Of a stretch of DNA of 64,000 bases, positions 43,483 through 53,282 are shown piece by piece (position 1 is the first letter of the stretch; each line of letters opens with the position of its first letter). The notes under the pieces were generated by a model. It searched no databases. It saw only the letters and a list, made by a program, of their open reading frames with translations, and was not told the origin of the DNA. Source of the DNA: Yersinia hibernica (lineage in GTDB: Bacteria > Pseudomonadota > Gammaproteobacteria > Enterobacterales > Enterobacteriaceae); the NCBI RefSeq assembly GCF_004124235.1, contig NZ_CP032487.1:186001-250000 (forward strand), given 5' to 3'. The position numbers and the translations under genes are program-made.

Positions 43483-44313
43483 ATGCCAAAATTTCAACGC
43501 CAGGCCATATTGGCCAAATTCCGGGAAATGATTGCCCGCCGTGAGCCGATTATCGGCGGTGGTGCGGGGACGGGGCTGTCGGCTAAATGTGAAGAAGCTG
43601 GCGGTATTGATTTAATCGTTATCTATAACTCCGGCCGCTATCGTATGGCGGGGCGGGGGTCGCTGGCGGGTTTGCTGGCATATGGCAATGCGAATGAAAT
43701 TGTAGTCGATATGGCCAAAGAAGTGCTGCCCGTCGTCAAAAAAACGCCGGTATTGGCCGGGGTTAACGGCACTGACCCTTTCTGCCAGTTTGACCACTTT
43801 TTGGATCAATTGAAGGACTTGGGCTTTTCGGGGGTACAGAATTTCCCAACCGTCGGCTTAATCGACGGTAATTTCCGCGCCAATCTGGAAGAAACCGGCA
43901 TGGGCTATGGTTTGGAAGTGGATATGATTCGTCTTGCCCACGAAAAAGACCTGCTGACGACGCCGTATGTTTTCAGTGCTGCAGATGCTGTCGCGATGAC
44001 GCAAGCGGGGGCCGATATCATTGTTCCTCACATGGGGTTGACCACCGGCGGCAATATTGGCGCTGATACCGCCCTGAAGCTGGCGGATTGTGTTCCTCTG
44101 ATTAATGCGTGGGCCGCAGCGGCAAAAACAGTGCGCGAAGATATTATTGTGCTGTGCCACGGCGGGCCGATTTCGACCCCAGCAGATGCTCAATACATCA
44201 TGGATAATTGTCCGCAATGTGATGGTTTCTATGGGGCCAGCTCAATGGAGCGGTTACCGACAGAAATCGCACTGACGGACACCACTAAGCAGTTTAAAAA
44301 TATAAAACGTTGA
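43483..44313 (+). CDS. Phosphoenolpyruvate hydrolase-family TIM-barrel protein
   Basis: 276 residues from the ATG preceded by GTGGAGAAGCAG. It belongs to the family annotated as phosphoenolpyruvate hydrolase-like, corresponding to the C-terminal half of Tm-1. Conserved parts include [49 protein letters not shown] and HMGLTTGG, all on a TIM-barrel pattern. The enzyme name is an annotation carried in databases; I know of no proof that it hydrolyses PEP. It follows the UPF0261 gene directly. Confidence 0.83.
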   Translation: MPKFQRQAILAKFREMIARREPIIGGGAGTGLSAKCEEAGGIDLIVIYNSGRYRMAGRGSLAGLLAYGNANEIVVDMAKEVLPVVKKTPVLAGVNGTDPFCQFDHFLDQLKDLGFSGVQNFPTVGLIDGNFRANLEETGMGYGLEVDMIRLAHEKDLLTTPYVFSAADAVAMTQAGADIIVPHMGLTTGGNIGADTALKLADCVPLINAWAAAAKTVREDIIVLCHGGPISTPADAQYIMDNCPQCDGFYGASSMERLPTEIALTDTTKQFKNIKR

Positions 44314-44393
44314 TTATTTTGCCAATACCTAGGGAAAGCCTGTTTGTGCATTTTGCTAAGTCATCGGCGAAATAAAGATGCAGGATACACAAA

Positions 44394-44420
44394 ACCGAAG
44401 CCGAAGTTGGCTTCGGTTTT
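44394..44420. terminator. Bidirectional terminator between the Tm-1-like pair and the cupin gene
   Basis: ACCGAAGCC pairs with GGCTTCGGT around GAAGTT. A run of T follows on the plus strand and AAAA precedes it, so it can serve both convergent genes. Confidence 0.9.
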
Positions 44421-44903
44421 TTATGACATTATTGGTGATAATGTTGCCCCAATATCGGCCACGGCATACCATGCCATCATTTGATTGACTTCAGGTTCGC
44501 CCTCCGCCGGTGACCAATGGGCCAAATCTTCACGAGCCACTGGCTGATAAGGGCCGTGTTTCACTTCAAAAATAACCGCCCCTTTTTCCAGTGACAGCAC
44601 GGCGTGCCATACATTGGCGGGGATTTCCAGAATAGCGGTGTCTTGGCCCAACATTGCCCGCTGTGTCACTTTGCCGCCCTCATCAAATAACAGCACGATA
44701 AAGTTGCCTTGTAATGCAGTCAGTAATTCCCATGTATGGGGGTGACGATGAGGGCGGACATAGGTCTGTGGCTCCATCGCGATAGCCAGGCGTTGTATGG
44801 CATCATCGAGTTGCGGATGGAAGTTGAGATTGGCCCGTTGACGCGGTGATTGTTGGGCTTGCTGGCTCAGTTGCATCAGCGATTGCTGGGTAATTTGCTT
44901 CAT
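44421..44903 (-). CDS. WbuC-family cupin metalloprotein
   Basis: 160 residues with a cupin core: PHRHPHTWELLTALQGNFIVLLFDEGG carries the metal-binding His and Glu residues (about 51-62), and IPANVWHAVLSLEKGAVIFEVKHGPY the second motif with a further His. It matches the WbuC family first described from O-antigen clusters, whose function is not established. It is convergent with the Tm-1-like pair. Divergent from corA, with 444 bases between. Confidence 0.83.
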   Translation of the reverse strand: MKQITQQSLMQLSQQAQQSPRQRANLNFHPQLDDAIQRLAIAMEPQTYVRPHRHPHTWELLTALQGNFIVLLFDEGGKVTQRAMLGQDTAILEIPANVWHAVLSLEKGAVIFEVKHGPYQPVAREDLAHWSPAEGEPEVNQMMAWYAVADIGATLSPIMS

Positions 44904-45347
44904 TGTGGCTAAATATCCTTAAGAGTGGCTAAGGCTAATCTAGCGTAAACAGGGTGATGTTGGGGAGGAATTTACCGACTTTATTATCGCGTGCTGCCAG
45001 ATAAAAAATCTTGCCGCTCAGCACGAAAAATTGTCCTCACGAATTAACATCTTTTAACCGGTTGACAGCCTTTTTCTTCTCGGCGTAACATGCGCGCACT
45101 ATTCTTGATGAGGACATTCGCCTTGGACACACCCAGTAGATACTGGCTCAATAACCTGTTCATATGGTGCAACTTCTAAGGCTATCCTCTTATTCGCTGA
45201 TAGCCTTCGTGGTTGTCAGCGACCTCGTTAAACCGTCGCTGTGAGTCAGATCTCCTTATGGTCTGAAACAAACGGTATTTCAATACTCACCTGTTTCTGT
45301 GCTTCAATGCGTTTCCCCTATCCATCACCGCAAGGGAGTTTTGGCAC
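44904..45347 (+). promoter_or_regulatory. corA upstream region and leader
   Basis: 444 bases. The right half looks like a regulatory mRNA leader, with a short ORF at 45123-45179 (or from 45090) followed by two hairpins: GGCTATC/GATAGCC (45180-45205) and CAGCGAC/GTCGCTG (45217-45241). The left part must hold promoters of the cupin gene and corA. Confidence 0.6.
45123..45179 (+). CDS. Candidate corA leader peptide
   Basis: A short ORF of 18 codons starting TTG, with GAGG nine bases upstream, encoding MDTPSRYWLNNLFIWCNF. An in-frame ATG at 45090 would give 29 residues but lacks a ribosome-binding site. A hairpin begins one base after its stop codon. Salmonella corA has a translated leader ORF (corL) that couples leader translation to Rho-dependent termination; this is the analogous place. 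Identity with corL is inferred from position only. Confidence 0.5.
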   Translation: MDTPSRYWLNNLFIWCNF

Positions 45348-46298
45348 ATGCTGAGCGCATTTAAATTAAGTAACAATCGCTTATCCCGTTTGGAGCTGGA
45401 TGAATCAGATGACCTGACTACCTCACTTTGGGTCGATTTAGTCGAGCCAGAAGAGGGTGAGCGGGAGCGCGTCCAGAATGAACTCGGGCAAAGTCTGGCG
45501 ACCCGGCCAGAGTTGGACGATATCGAAGCTTCGGCGCGATTTTTTGAAGACGAGGATGGCCTGCATATCCACTCCTTCTTCTATTACGAAGATGCTGAAG
45601 ATCATGCTGGTAACTCGACCGTGGCATTTACCATCCGCGATGGCCGCCTTTATACCCTGCGCGAACGCGAATTACCGGCCTTCCGTTTGTATCGGATGCG
45701 CGCGCGCAACCAGACACTGGTTGATGGCAATGCTTATGAATTGCTGCTGGACTTGTTTGAAACCAAAATTGAACAGTTGGCGGACGAAATCGAGAACATT
45801 TACAGTGACCTGGAAGCCTTGAGCCGCGTTATCATGGAAGGCCAGCAGGGTGATGAATATGATGCGGCCCTCTCGACGTTGGCAGAACAGGAAGATATTG
45901 GCTGGAAAGTGCGGCTGTGTTTGATGGATACCCAGCGGGCGCTGAATTTCTTAGTACGCAAGGCCCGCTTGCCAAGTGGCCAGCTGGAGCAGGCTCGTGA
46001 GGTACTGCGGGATATCGAGTCCCTGTTGCCGCATAATGAATCTCTATTCCAGAAAGTTAACTTCCTGATGCAAGCGGCGATGGGTTTTATCAATATTGAA
46101 CAGAACCGTATCATCAAGATTTTCTCGGTCGTGTCGGTGGTCTTTCTGCCGCCAACATTGGTGGCATCCAGTTACGGGATGAACTTTGAGTTTATGCCGG
46201 AGCTGACTTGGTCATTTGGCTATCCGGCGGCGATAAGTTTGATGATTGTTGCCGGTTTGGCTCCGTATCTCTATTTCAAACGCAAAAATTGGCTCTAG
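45348..46298 (+). CDS. corA: Magnesium/cobalt transporter CorA
   Basis: 316 residues, as in E. coli. A large cytoplasmic N-terminal domain is followed by two C-terminal membrane helices. The channel signature [11 protein letters not shown] (near residue 280) lies between them, and the protein ends [10 protein letters not shown]. It is the constitutive Mg2+ uptake channel of enterics. The start follows AAGGGAG. Confidence 0.97.
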   Translation: MLSAFKLSNNRLSRLELDESDDLTTSLWVDLVEPEEGERERVQNELGQSLATRPELDDIEASARFFEDEDGLHIHSFFYYEDAEDHAGNSTVAFTIRDGRLYTLRERELPAFRLYRMRARNQTLVDGNAYELLLDLFETKIEQLADEIENIYSDLEALSRVIMEGQQGDEYDAALSTLAEQEDIGWKVRLCLMDTQRALNFLVRKARLPSGQLEQAREVLRDIESLLPHNESLFQKVNFLMQAAMGFINIEQNRIIKIFSVVSVVFLPPTLVASSYGMNFEFMPELTWSFGYPAAISLMIVAGLAPYLYFKRKNWL

Positions 46299-46309
46299 TC
46301 TTGGGGCTT

Positions 46310-46336
46310 GGAGTTGCAGGGGTGAGCTGCAACTCC
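46310..46336 (+). repeat. Short hairpin resembling joined YPAL ends, behind corA
   Basis: GGAGTTGCAG and CTGCAACTCC are a perfect 10-bp inverted repeat around GGGTGAG, 11 bases behind the corA stop. CTTGGAGTTGCAG resembles the terminal repeats of the elements at 8603 and 36546 (CTTGAAATTGCAG). It may be an internally deleted copy, or simply the corA terminator, though no T run follows. Confidence 0.5.
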
Positions 46337-46358
46337 AGTGCTTGGGTGACAATAATGG

Positions 46359-47249
46359 CTAAGTGCGCAACTTGCGCTGGGTATAGAGCGCATCCAAGGT
46401 GAACAGCAACAGCGCCGCCCAGATAAAGGCGAAAGTCACCATTTTATCGTTGCCGATAGTTTCACCATAGAAAGTGACCGCCAGAATAAACATCAATGTC
46501 GGCCCCAAATACTGGAAGAAGCCCAAGGTCGATAGCCGTAAACGGGTGGCGGCGGCAGTGAAGAACAGCAGCGGAATCGTGGTAATCACCCCCGCTGCAG
46601 CTAATAGAAGATTCAATGACCAGGCATTTGCCCCCATGTGGCTAGTTGGGCTGTCGGCAATAAAGAACAGATAGACTGCCGCGATGGGCAGCAACCACAT
46701 GGTTTCCACCAACATCCCTGTTTGGGCATCAATCCCCAGTTTTTTGCGTATCAAGCCATATAGTGCAAAGGTAATCGCCAGACCCAGACCAATCACTGGC
46801 AGTGAACCAAATTGCCACAGCTGAATTAACACCCCGCCGAATGCCAGTGCCACCGCGACCCATTGCATGCGGCGAAAACGTTCGCCAAGAAATAGCATAC
46901 CAAATAACACATTGACCAATGGGTTGATAAAGTAACCCAGACTGGCCTCCAACATATGGTTGTGGTTGACCGCCCAAATGAACAATAACCAGTTACTGGC
47001 AATTAATACGGCGGTGACAGCCAGCAAAAGTAGGCGTTTACGATGTCTACAGGCACTGCGAACCTGCGGCCAATTACGGCTGACAGTCAGCAGAATCAGC
47101 ATAAAGAAAAATGACCAGATAATCCGATGAGTCAAAATTTCATCAGCCGGCACCTGTTGGATGAGTTTGAAGTAAGCGGGGGCGATACCCCAAATAAAAT
47201 AGGCGGCCAGAGCAAAGAAAATGCCCTGACGGGTTCGTTGTTTATCCAT
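46359..47249 (-). CDS. rarD: EamA-family transporter RarD
   Basis: 296 residues with ten membrane segments, two EamA/DMT repeats. The start QRTRQGIFFALAAYFIWGIAPAYFKL and the ALYGLIRKKLGIDAQTGM segment are RarD-type. The gene was named for a chloramphenicol-related phenotype in Pseudomonas; the natural substrate is unknown. Convergent with corA, upstream neighbour yigI in the same direction. Confidence 0.93.
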   Translation of the reverse strand: MDKQRTRQGIFFALAAYFIWGIAPAYFKLIQQVPADEILTHRIIWSFFFMLILLTVSRNWPQVRSACRHRKRLLLLAVTAVLIASNWLLFIWAVNHNHMLEASLGYFINPLVNVLFGMLFLGERFRRMQWVAVALAFGGVLIQLWQFGSLPVIGLGLAITFALYGLIRKKLGIDAQTGMLVETMWLLPIAAVYLFFIADSPTSHMGANAWSLNLLLAAAGVITTIPLLFFTAAATRLRLSTLGFFQYLGPTLMFILAVTFYGETIGNDKMVTFAFIWAALLLFTLDALYTQRKLRT

Positions 47250-47328
47250 GGTGTGGCTCAGAACAAGAAAGGAGATGCGGTGAGTGTACTTAACTTCGAG
47301 CGACTAATCATCACCGCTGTCAATCACA

Positions 47329-47799
47329 TCAGCCAACCAGATAGGTCGCGGTTGCGCTGGCGATATGCATTTGGCTCTCATTATGCAGCTCAACTCTGGC
47401 AACTGAGACCTTATTACCACTACGTAAAATACGGCTGCTGGCAATAAAGTGCTCCCCCCTGCCAGGGCGTAAATAGTCGACTCGCAGGTCAATTGTCCCC
47501 ATTTTTGCCAGCTTCATTTGCAGTTGTTCTTGGATTAACGGCTCATGGCGCACTAAGCTGTTCCCGACACACACTAAACCCGCCGCAACATCCAGTACCG
47601 CGGCAATAACACCACCGTGTAAAATGCGTTGCGCGATATTGCCAACCAGTTTGTCACTATTATCAAAAGTAATTTCAGCATAATCTTGCTCGAAACGAGT
47701 TAATTTTAATCCTAATTCACGATTAAATGGCATGTGATAAACGAAAATTTCACCGATGAGGTTGCGAGCGCTCTCCAGAGTTAACGGGGTAACAGGCAT
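47329..47799 (-). CDS. yigI: Acyl-CoA thioesterase-like hotdog protein YigI
   Basis: 156 residues of the PaaI/YigI hotdog family. [16 protein letters not shown] has the conserved HGG and the following Asp used by these thioesterases, and [32 protein letters not shown] the second strand set. E. coli YigI is reported as a medium- to long-chain acyl-CoA thioesterase. It lies between rarD and divergent pldA. Confidence 0.92.
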   Translation of the reverse strand: MPVTPLTLESARNLIGEIFVYHMPFNRELGLKLTRFEQDYAEITFDNSDKLVGNIAQRILHGGVIAAVLDVAAGLVCVGNSLVRHEPLIQEQLQMKLAKMGTIDLRVDYLRPGRGEHFIASSRILRSGNKVSVARVELHNESQMHIASATATYLVG

Positions 47800-47976
47800 T
47801 TTTTGTCTCTTAAAAGATAATTTCTCATGTTATTAGTTTGTTTATTTTATGCTCCTATTTTGTTGATTTCCAGTCGTTAAATCATAAATATAAACAACAC
47901 TAATCCCAGATAACATTTGTGTGTAGAATGAGCTGTTTTCATTACAAATAGAAATAATTCGTAAGGTGATGGGGGA

Positions 47977-48858
47977 ATGATGGGTAGATTTTGGCGGGTT
48001 TTAATCGCTTTATTGTTGGTGCCGACGTTGGCACAGGCAGAAGAAGCAACGGTAGAGAAGATTCATGACGCACCGACGGTGCGGGGCAGTATTATTGCGG
48101 CGATGTTGCAGGATCACGATAACCCGTTCTTGCTTTATCCATATGAAACAAACTATTTGCTGTACACCTATACCAGCGACATCAATAAAGAGGCGATAAG
48201 CGCTTATGATTGGGCTGAAAATGCCAAGAAAGATGAAGTTAAATTCCAACTCAGTTTAGGTTTCCCTATCTGGCGTGGTATTGCGGGTGATAACTCACTG
48301 CTGGGGGCGTCTTATACTCAACGTTCCTGGTGGCAGGCATCTAACAGTGACGAGTCCTCGCCATTTCGTGAAACCAACTATGAACCTCAACTGTTCCTAG
48401 CATGGGCGACCGATTATGAACTGGCGGGCTGGACATTCCGCGAAGTGGAATTTGGTTTTAACCACCAGTCTAATGGCAAGGCAGACCCAACATCACGTAG
48501 CTGGGATCGTGTTTATACTCGCCTGATGGCACAACGCGGTAACTTGGAAATTGACCTGAAGCCTTGGTATCGTATTCCTGAAAGTGATGGCAAAGACGAT
48601 AATCCAGATATCACCAAATATATGGGTTATTACCGTCTGAAAGTCGGTTATGCCTTGGGGGAAAGTGTGTTCAGTATTGATGGGCGCTATAACTGGAATA
48701 CCGGTTACGGCGGCGCTGAAATGGGCTGGAGCTACCCCATCACGAAACACGTACGTTTCTATACCCAAGTGTTTAGTGGCTATGGTGAGTCAATGATTGA
48801 CTATAACTTTAGGCAAACACGGGTAGGTGTGGGTATCATGTTGAATGATGTCCTTTAA
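47977..48858 (+). CDS. pldA: Outer membrane phospholipase A
   Basis: 293 residues (292 if the second ATG is used). A signal peptide ends near AQA. The mature protein is a 12-stranded outer-membrane barrel active as a Ca2+-dependent dimer. The catalytic pair is in FNHQSNG (His and Ser; E. coli has NHDSNG), and the Asn lies in the following SRSWDRVYTRL segment. DITKYMGYYRLKVGYALG and TRVGVGIMLNDVL close the barrel. PldA removes phospholipid from the outer leaflet and thereby signals to LPS synthesis. Confidence 0.97.
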   Translation: MMGRFWRVLIALLLVPTLAQAEEATVEKIHDAPTVRGSIIAAMLQDHDNPFLLYPYETNYLLYTYTSDINKEAISAYDWAENAKKDEVKFQLSLGFPIWRGIAGDNSLLGASYTQRSWWQASNSDESSPFRETNYEPQLFLAWATDYELAGWTFREVEFGFNHQSNGKADPTSRSWDRVYTRLMAQRGNLEIDLKPWYRIPESDGKDDNPDITKYMGYYRLKVGYALGESVFSIDGRYNWNTGYGGAEMGWSYPITKHVRFYTQVFSGYGESMIDYNFRQTRVGVGIMLNDVL

Positions 48859-48934
48859 CGTCATCCGGCGTTAGAAAAGTTTTAGATACAGGCCGGTTAG
48901 CCGGCCTGTGTAGATCTCATAGTTGGGGAAAAGT

Positions 48935-50767
48935 GTGTCAACCGCAGCAGTGATAAATCGGGAGTTACTGGCAGAGAAGGTATTGCGCGATACTTTCGGC
49001 TACCAGCAATTCCGGCCCGGACAACAAGAAATTATCAATGCCACCTTATCAGGGCAAGACTGTTTGGTCGTGATGCCAACGGGTGGGGGTAAATCCTTGT
49101 GTTATCAGATTCCGGCCCTGGTGACGGATGGCTTAACACTGGTGGTCTCCCCCTTAATCTCTCTAATGAAAGACCAAGTCGACCAACTGCTGGCCTATGG
49201 CGTGGGGGCGGGGTGCTTGAACTCGTCGCAAACACGCGAGCAGCAATTGGCGGTGATGGATGGGTGTCGCAGCGGCCAGATTAAACTGCTGTATATCGCC
49301 CCAGAACGGCTGGTCATGGAGAGCTTTCTTGACCAACTGCATCAGTGGCGGCCAGCGCTATTGGCTGTGGATGAGGCGCATTGCATCTCCCAATGGGGCC
49401 ATGATTTCCGCCCGGAATATCGAGCCCTTGGCCAGCTAAAGCAACATTTTCCCAATTTACCGGTCATTGCACTGACCGCCACGGCGGATGAAGCGACGCG
49501 CGGTGATATCGTGCGCTTGCTCAATCTGGACAAGCCCTTGATTCAGGTCAGCAGCTTTGACCGCCCCAATATTCGCTACACCTTGGTCGAGAAATTCAAA
49601 CCGCTTGATCAACTGTGGCGTTTTGTTCAAGACCAGCGCGGCAAGAGTGGCATTATTTACTGCAATAGCCGGGCAAAAGTGGAAGACACCACCGCCCGTT
49701 TGCAAAGCCGTGGCTTGAGTGTCGCGGCCTACCATGCCGGGCTGGACAATGAGCGGCGCGCACAGGTGCAAGAAGCCTTTCAGCGCGATGATTTGCAAGT
49801 GGTGGTCGCCACCGTGGCATTCGGCATGGGGATTAACAAACCCAACGTGCGCTTTGTGGTGCACTTTGACATTCCGCGCACTATCGAGTCTTACTATCAA
49901 GAAACCGGCCGTGCTGGGCGTGATGGCTTACCCGCGGAGGCCATGTTGCTGTATGACCCGGCCGATATGGCGTGGTTGCGCCGCTGTCTGGAAGAGAAGC
50001 CGGCAGGCGCACAGCAAGATATTGAGCGGCATAAACTCAATGCGATGGGCGCTTTTGCACAAGCGCAAACTTGCCGCCGATTGGTTTTGCTGAACTATTT
50101 TGGTGAGGGCAAACAGCAATCTTGTGGTAACTGCGATATCTGCCTTGATCCGCCCAAGCGCTACGATGGGCTGGCGGATGCACAAAAAGCACTGTCGTGT
50201 GTGTATCGAGTCGGGCAGCGCTTTGGTCTGGGGTATATCGTCGAGGTACTGCGTGGGGCTAATAATCAGCGCATTCGTGAATTGGGCCATGACAAGTTAT
50301 CCGTGTATGGCATTGGTCGCGAGCAAAGCCATGAGCACTGGGTCAGTGTGTTGCGCCAACTGATTCACCTTGGATTATTGAGTCAAAATATTGCCCTGTT
50401 TTCCGCCTTGCAATTGACGGAAGCGGCACGCCCGGTATTGCGCGCTGAATTGCCATTGCAGTTGGCGGTGCCGCGTATTCAGAGCTTGAAAGAGCGCAGC
50501 AGCGCCAATCAAAAATCCTATGGTGGCAATTACGATCGCAAGTTGTTCGCCAAATTACGCAAGTTGCGCAAATCTATTGCTGATGAGGGCAATATTCCGC
50601 CTTATGTGGTGTTTAACGATGCCACTTTGCTGGAGATGGCTGAGCAAATGCCGATCACCGCCAGCGAACTATTGAGTGTCAATGGCGTGGGGCAACGTAA
50701 ACTGGAGCGCTTTGGCGCACCGTTTATGGCGATGATCCGCGACCACGTAGATAATAATGACGACTAA
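48935..50767 (+). CDS. recQ: ATP-dependent DNA helicase RecQ
   Basis: 610 residues from GTG at 48935, close to E. coli (609). SF2 helicase, 3'-5', acting in the RecF pathway. Walker [30 protein letters not shown] (DEAH and aromatic-rich loop), TATAD, GRAGRDG. The zinc-binding domain shows TCRR ... CGNCDIC (about 380-403), and the HRDC domain is C-terminal (about 530-605). GGGG precedes the GTG; a TTG four codons earlier is less likely. Confidence 0.97.
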   Translation: MSTAAVINRELLAEKVLRDTFGYQQFRPGQQEIINATLSGQDCLVVMPTGGGKSLCYQIPALVTDGLTLVVSPLISLMKDQVDQLLAYGVGAGCLNSSQTREQQLAVMDGCRSGQIKLLYIAPERLVMESFLDQLHQWRPALLAVDEAHCISQWGHDFRPEYRALGQLKQHFPNLPVIALTATADEATRGDIVRLLNLDKPLIQVSSFDRPNIRYTLVEKFKPLDQLWRFVQDQRGKSGIIYCNSRAKVEDTTARLQSRGLSVAAYHAGLDNERRAQVQEAFQRDDLQVVVATVAFGMGINKPNVRFVVHFDIPRTIESYYQETGRAGRDGLPAEAMLLYDPADMAWLRRCLEEKPAGAQQDIERHKLNAMGAFAQAQTCRRLVLLNYFGEGKQQSCGNCDICLDPPKRYDGLADAQKALSCVYRVGQRFGLGYIVEVLRGANNQRIRELGHDKLSVYGIGREQSHEHWVSVLRQLIHLGLLSQNIALFSALQLTEAARPVLRAELPLQLAVPRIQSLKERSSANQKSYGGNYDRKLFAKLRKLRKSIADEGNIPPYVVFNDATLLEMAEQMPITASELLSVNGVGQRKLERFGAPFMAMIRDHVDNNDD

Positions 50768-50799
50768 TAGGTCGCCTTTCCTGTAGAGAGAAATTCTTC

Positions 50800-51420
50800 A
50801 TGCTAATGCTATTTCTGACTGTCGCGCTGGTGCACTTGGTGGCTTTGATGAGCCCAGGGCCTGATTTCTTTTTTGTCTCGCAAACTGCGGCCAGCCGTTC
50901 GCGCCGCGAAGCGATGATGGGGGTGGTGGGGATTTCGCTGGGGATTGTTATCTGGGCTGGCGTGGCATTGATGGGGCTAAATCTCATCTTGCAGAAAATG
51001 GCGTGGTTGCACGAAATTATTATGGTTGGTGGTGGGCTATATCTGTGCTGGATGGGGTGGCAATTGCTGAAATCCGCTCGCGCCAAACGCGCGGCTCCAG
51101 AGGATGAGATGCCGGTTGTGCTTGCCTCGCGTGGCCGGACTTTCTTGCGCGGTTTTCTGACTAATTTATCTAACCCTAAAGCGGTTATCTATTTCGGCAG
51201 CGTATTTTCACTGTTTGTTGGCGACAATGTCAGTGCTGGCGCGCGCTGGGGCTTATTTGTCCTGATTGTGGCCGAAACTTTCGTGTGGTTCAGCATTGTG
51301 GCCTGTGTTTTTGCCCTGCCAGTGATGCGCCGTGGTTATCAGCGGCTAGCCAAATGGATTGATGGCTTGGCCGGGGTGCTATTCGCCGGTTTTGGCATCC
51401 ACCTGATATTGTCGCGCTAA
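50800..51420 (+). CDS. rhtC: Threonine efflux protein RhtC
   Basis: 206 residues, as in E. coli, of the LysE/RhtB family with about six membrane segments. LMSPGPDFFFVSQTAASRSR and FLTNLSNPKAVIYFGSVFSLFVGD are characteristic. It exports threonine. Follows recQ by 32 bases and is convergent with rhtB. Confidence 0.95.
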   Translation: MLMLFLTVALVHLVALMSPGPDFFFVSQTAASRSRREAMMGVVGISLGIVIWAGVALMGLNLILQKMAWLHEIIMVGGGLYLCWMGWQLLKSARAKRAAPEDEMPVVLASRGRTFLRGFLTNLSNPKAVIYFGSVFSLFVGDNVSAGARWGLFVLIVAETFVWFSIVACVFALPVMRRGYQRLAKWIDGLAGVLFAGFGIHLILSR

Positions 51421-51468
51421 TGCATTTCCCAACTGACGAGTGACTCAGTTGGGGCGTGTCCGGCTGTT

Positions 51469-52089
51469 TTATACTTTGCGGGCGGTGGCCAGTAGCGCGC
51501 CGACCAGCATAAATAAGCCACCAAAGATCCGATTTAATAATTTCATTTGCTGCGGTGATTTAATCCAGCCAGCAATTCGTGTTGCCAGAGTGGCATAGCC
51601 AATCATCACAATGATATCGACAATCACACTGGTGCAACCAAGAATCAGATATTGCGCCACCTGCGGTTGATGTGGCAGCACAAATTGCGGGAATAGCGCG
51701 GCCAGAAAAACAATACTTTTCGGATTCGTCAGGTTAACAAACACCGCGCGTTTAAACAGTTTGCGCCGTGGCATACTGTTCGCCAGTGCATGCAGGTCTA
51801 ATGCCCCCGCAGCGCGCCATTGTTGAATGCCAAGCCAGATTAAGTAAGCCGCACCAAGCCATTTTAATATTTCAAATGCCAGTAGCGATTGTGAAATCAG
51901 TGCGCCAAGGCCGACACCGACCAGCACAATATGCACCGCGAGGCCAAGCTGTAATCCGCAGATTGAGGCAACCACTCCGCGCGTACCATGGCTAATGGCG
52001 GTACTCATGGTGTTAATTGCACCTGAACCGGGGGACAGACTGAGGATAAGTGTCGTCAGCAGATAAGTTAACCACCAGTCTAAGGTCAT
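51469..52089 (-). CDS. rhtB: Homoserine/homoserine lactone efflux protein RhtB
   Basis: 206 residues from the ATG two codons inside the longest frame, matching E. coli RhtB in length. LysE family: [20 protein letters not shown] and [20 protein letters not shown]. Convergent with rhtC and divergent from pldB, the standard enteric order. Confidence 0.95.
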   Translation of the reverse strand: MTLDWWLTYLLTTLILSLSPGSGAINTMSTAISHGTRGVVASICGLQLGLAVHIVLVGVGLGALISQSLLAFEILKWLGAAYLIWLGIQQWRAAGALDLHALANSMPRRKLFKRAVFVNLTNPKSIVFLAALFPQFVLPHQPQVAQYLILGCTSVIVDIIVMIGYATLATRIAGWIKSPQQMKLLNRIFGGLFMLVGALLATARKV

Positions 52090-52196
52090 TGGCAAAGTTC
52101 CCTGAATGCGTAAATTTATGCCACAATACTCTATTGCTAATAGTTGTGCTATGGCTCACAGAATGACTATTTGTTCACTGAACAGCGAGCGACGTT

Positions 52197-53192
52197 ATGC
52201 CGTTAGATAATCATATGAATAACTGGTTGACCCGCGAGGAGCAGTTTGCTGCTTTTGTTAACGGCCCATTGTTAGATTTCTGGCAGCAGCGGGAGGAAGA
52301 TGAGTTTATCGGGGTTGATAATATCCCTATTCGCTATGTCCGTTTTTGCGCGCCACAGCATACTCGCGTGGTGGTCGTGGTGCCTGGCCGCATTGAAAGT
52401 TACGTCAAATATCCTGAAGTGGCTTATGATCTCTTTCAGCAAGGCTATGATGTTATAGTGTTGGATCATCGTGGTCAGGGCCGATCTGGGCGGATGCTGG
52501 CGGATCATCATCGCGGGCATGTGGTAAAATTTGACGATTATATTCAGGATTTTGCGCAGCTCGTGCGGCGCGAAATTACCGATAGCCATTATGAGTCTCG
52601 TTTTGCACTGGCCCACTCTATGGGCGGCGCGATTCTGACGCGTTTTTTGGCCAGCGAGCCAACCGCGTTTGATGCTGTGGCGCTCTGTGCTCCTATGTTT
52701 GGCATCCATTTGCCGATGCCGGGCTGGCTGGCTCACCAGATTGTTGACTGGGCGGAGGGGCACCAAAAACTGCGGGATTATTACGCGATAGGCACCGGCC
52801 AGTGGCGGCCGCTACCCTATCTGGTCAATATGCTGACTCATAGCCGCGAGCGCTATCGCCGCTATCTGCGCCAATATGCTGATACTCCTGAAATCCGCGT
52901 TGGTGGGCCAACCTATCATTGGATTCGTGAAAGCCTGCTGGTGGGGGAGCAAATTATCGCCCAAGCAGACAAAATTACGACACCGGTTCTGTTATTACAG
53001 GCCAGTGAGGATCGGGTGGTACATAACCCGGCCCAAGATGCATTTTCTCAGGCAATGACTCTGGCGGGGCACCCTTGTGAAGGGGGGCAGCCTAAGTTAA
53101 TTAAAGGCGCACGCCATGAGATCCTGTTCGAGCGGGACACCCTGCGTGCCGAGGCGTTAAGCGCAATATTGCACTTTTTTGCGCAATATTAA
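52197..53192 (+). CDS. pldB: Lysophospholipase L2
   Basis: 331 residues, an alpha/beta-hydrolase of the inner membrane or cytoplasm. The nucleophile elbow is AHSMGG (Ser near 142), DHRGQGRSGR the oxyanion side, and the His lies in KGARHEILFE near the end. It degrades lysophospholipids. The C-terminus is about nine residues shorter than that of E. coli. Next to yigL, as usual. Confidence 0.94.
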   Translation: MPLDNHMNNWLTREEQFAAFVNGPLLDFWQQREEDEFIGVDNIPIRYVRFCAPQHTRVVVVVPGRIESYVKYPEVAYDLFQQGYDVIVLDHRGQGRSGRMLADHHRGHVVKFDDYIQDFAQLVRREITDSHYESRFALAHSMGGAILTRFLASEPTAFDAVALCAPMFGIHLPMPGWLAHQIVDWAEGHQKLRDYYAIGTGQWRPLPYLVNMLTHSRERYRRYLRQYADTPEIRVGGPTYHWIRESLLVGEQIIAQADKITTPVLLLQASEDRVVHNPAQDAFSQAMTLAGHPCEGGQPKLIKGARHEILFERDTLRAEALSAILHFFAQY

Positions 53193-53282
53193 CCTTCTTT
53201 GCAACATAAAATATTGTCTGCAACATAAAACAATCCGTCGGCCCTTAAACCCCGACGTCACCAGAGGTTAGAACATACCGCT

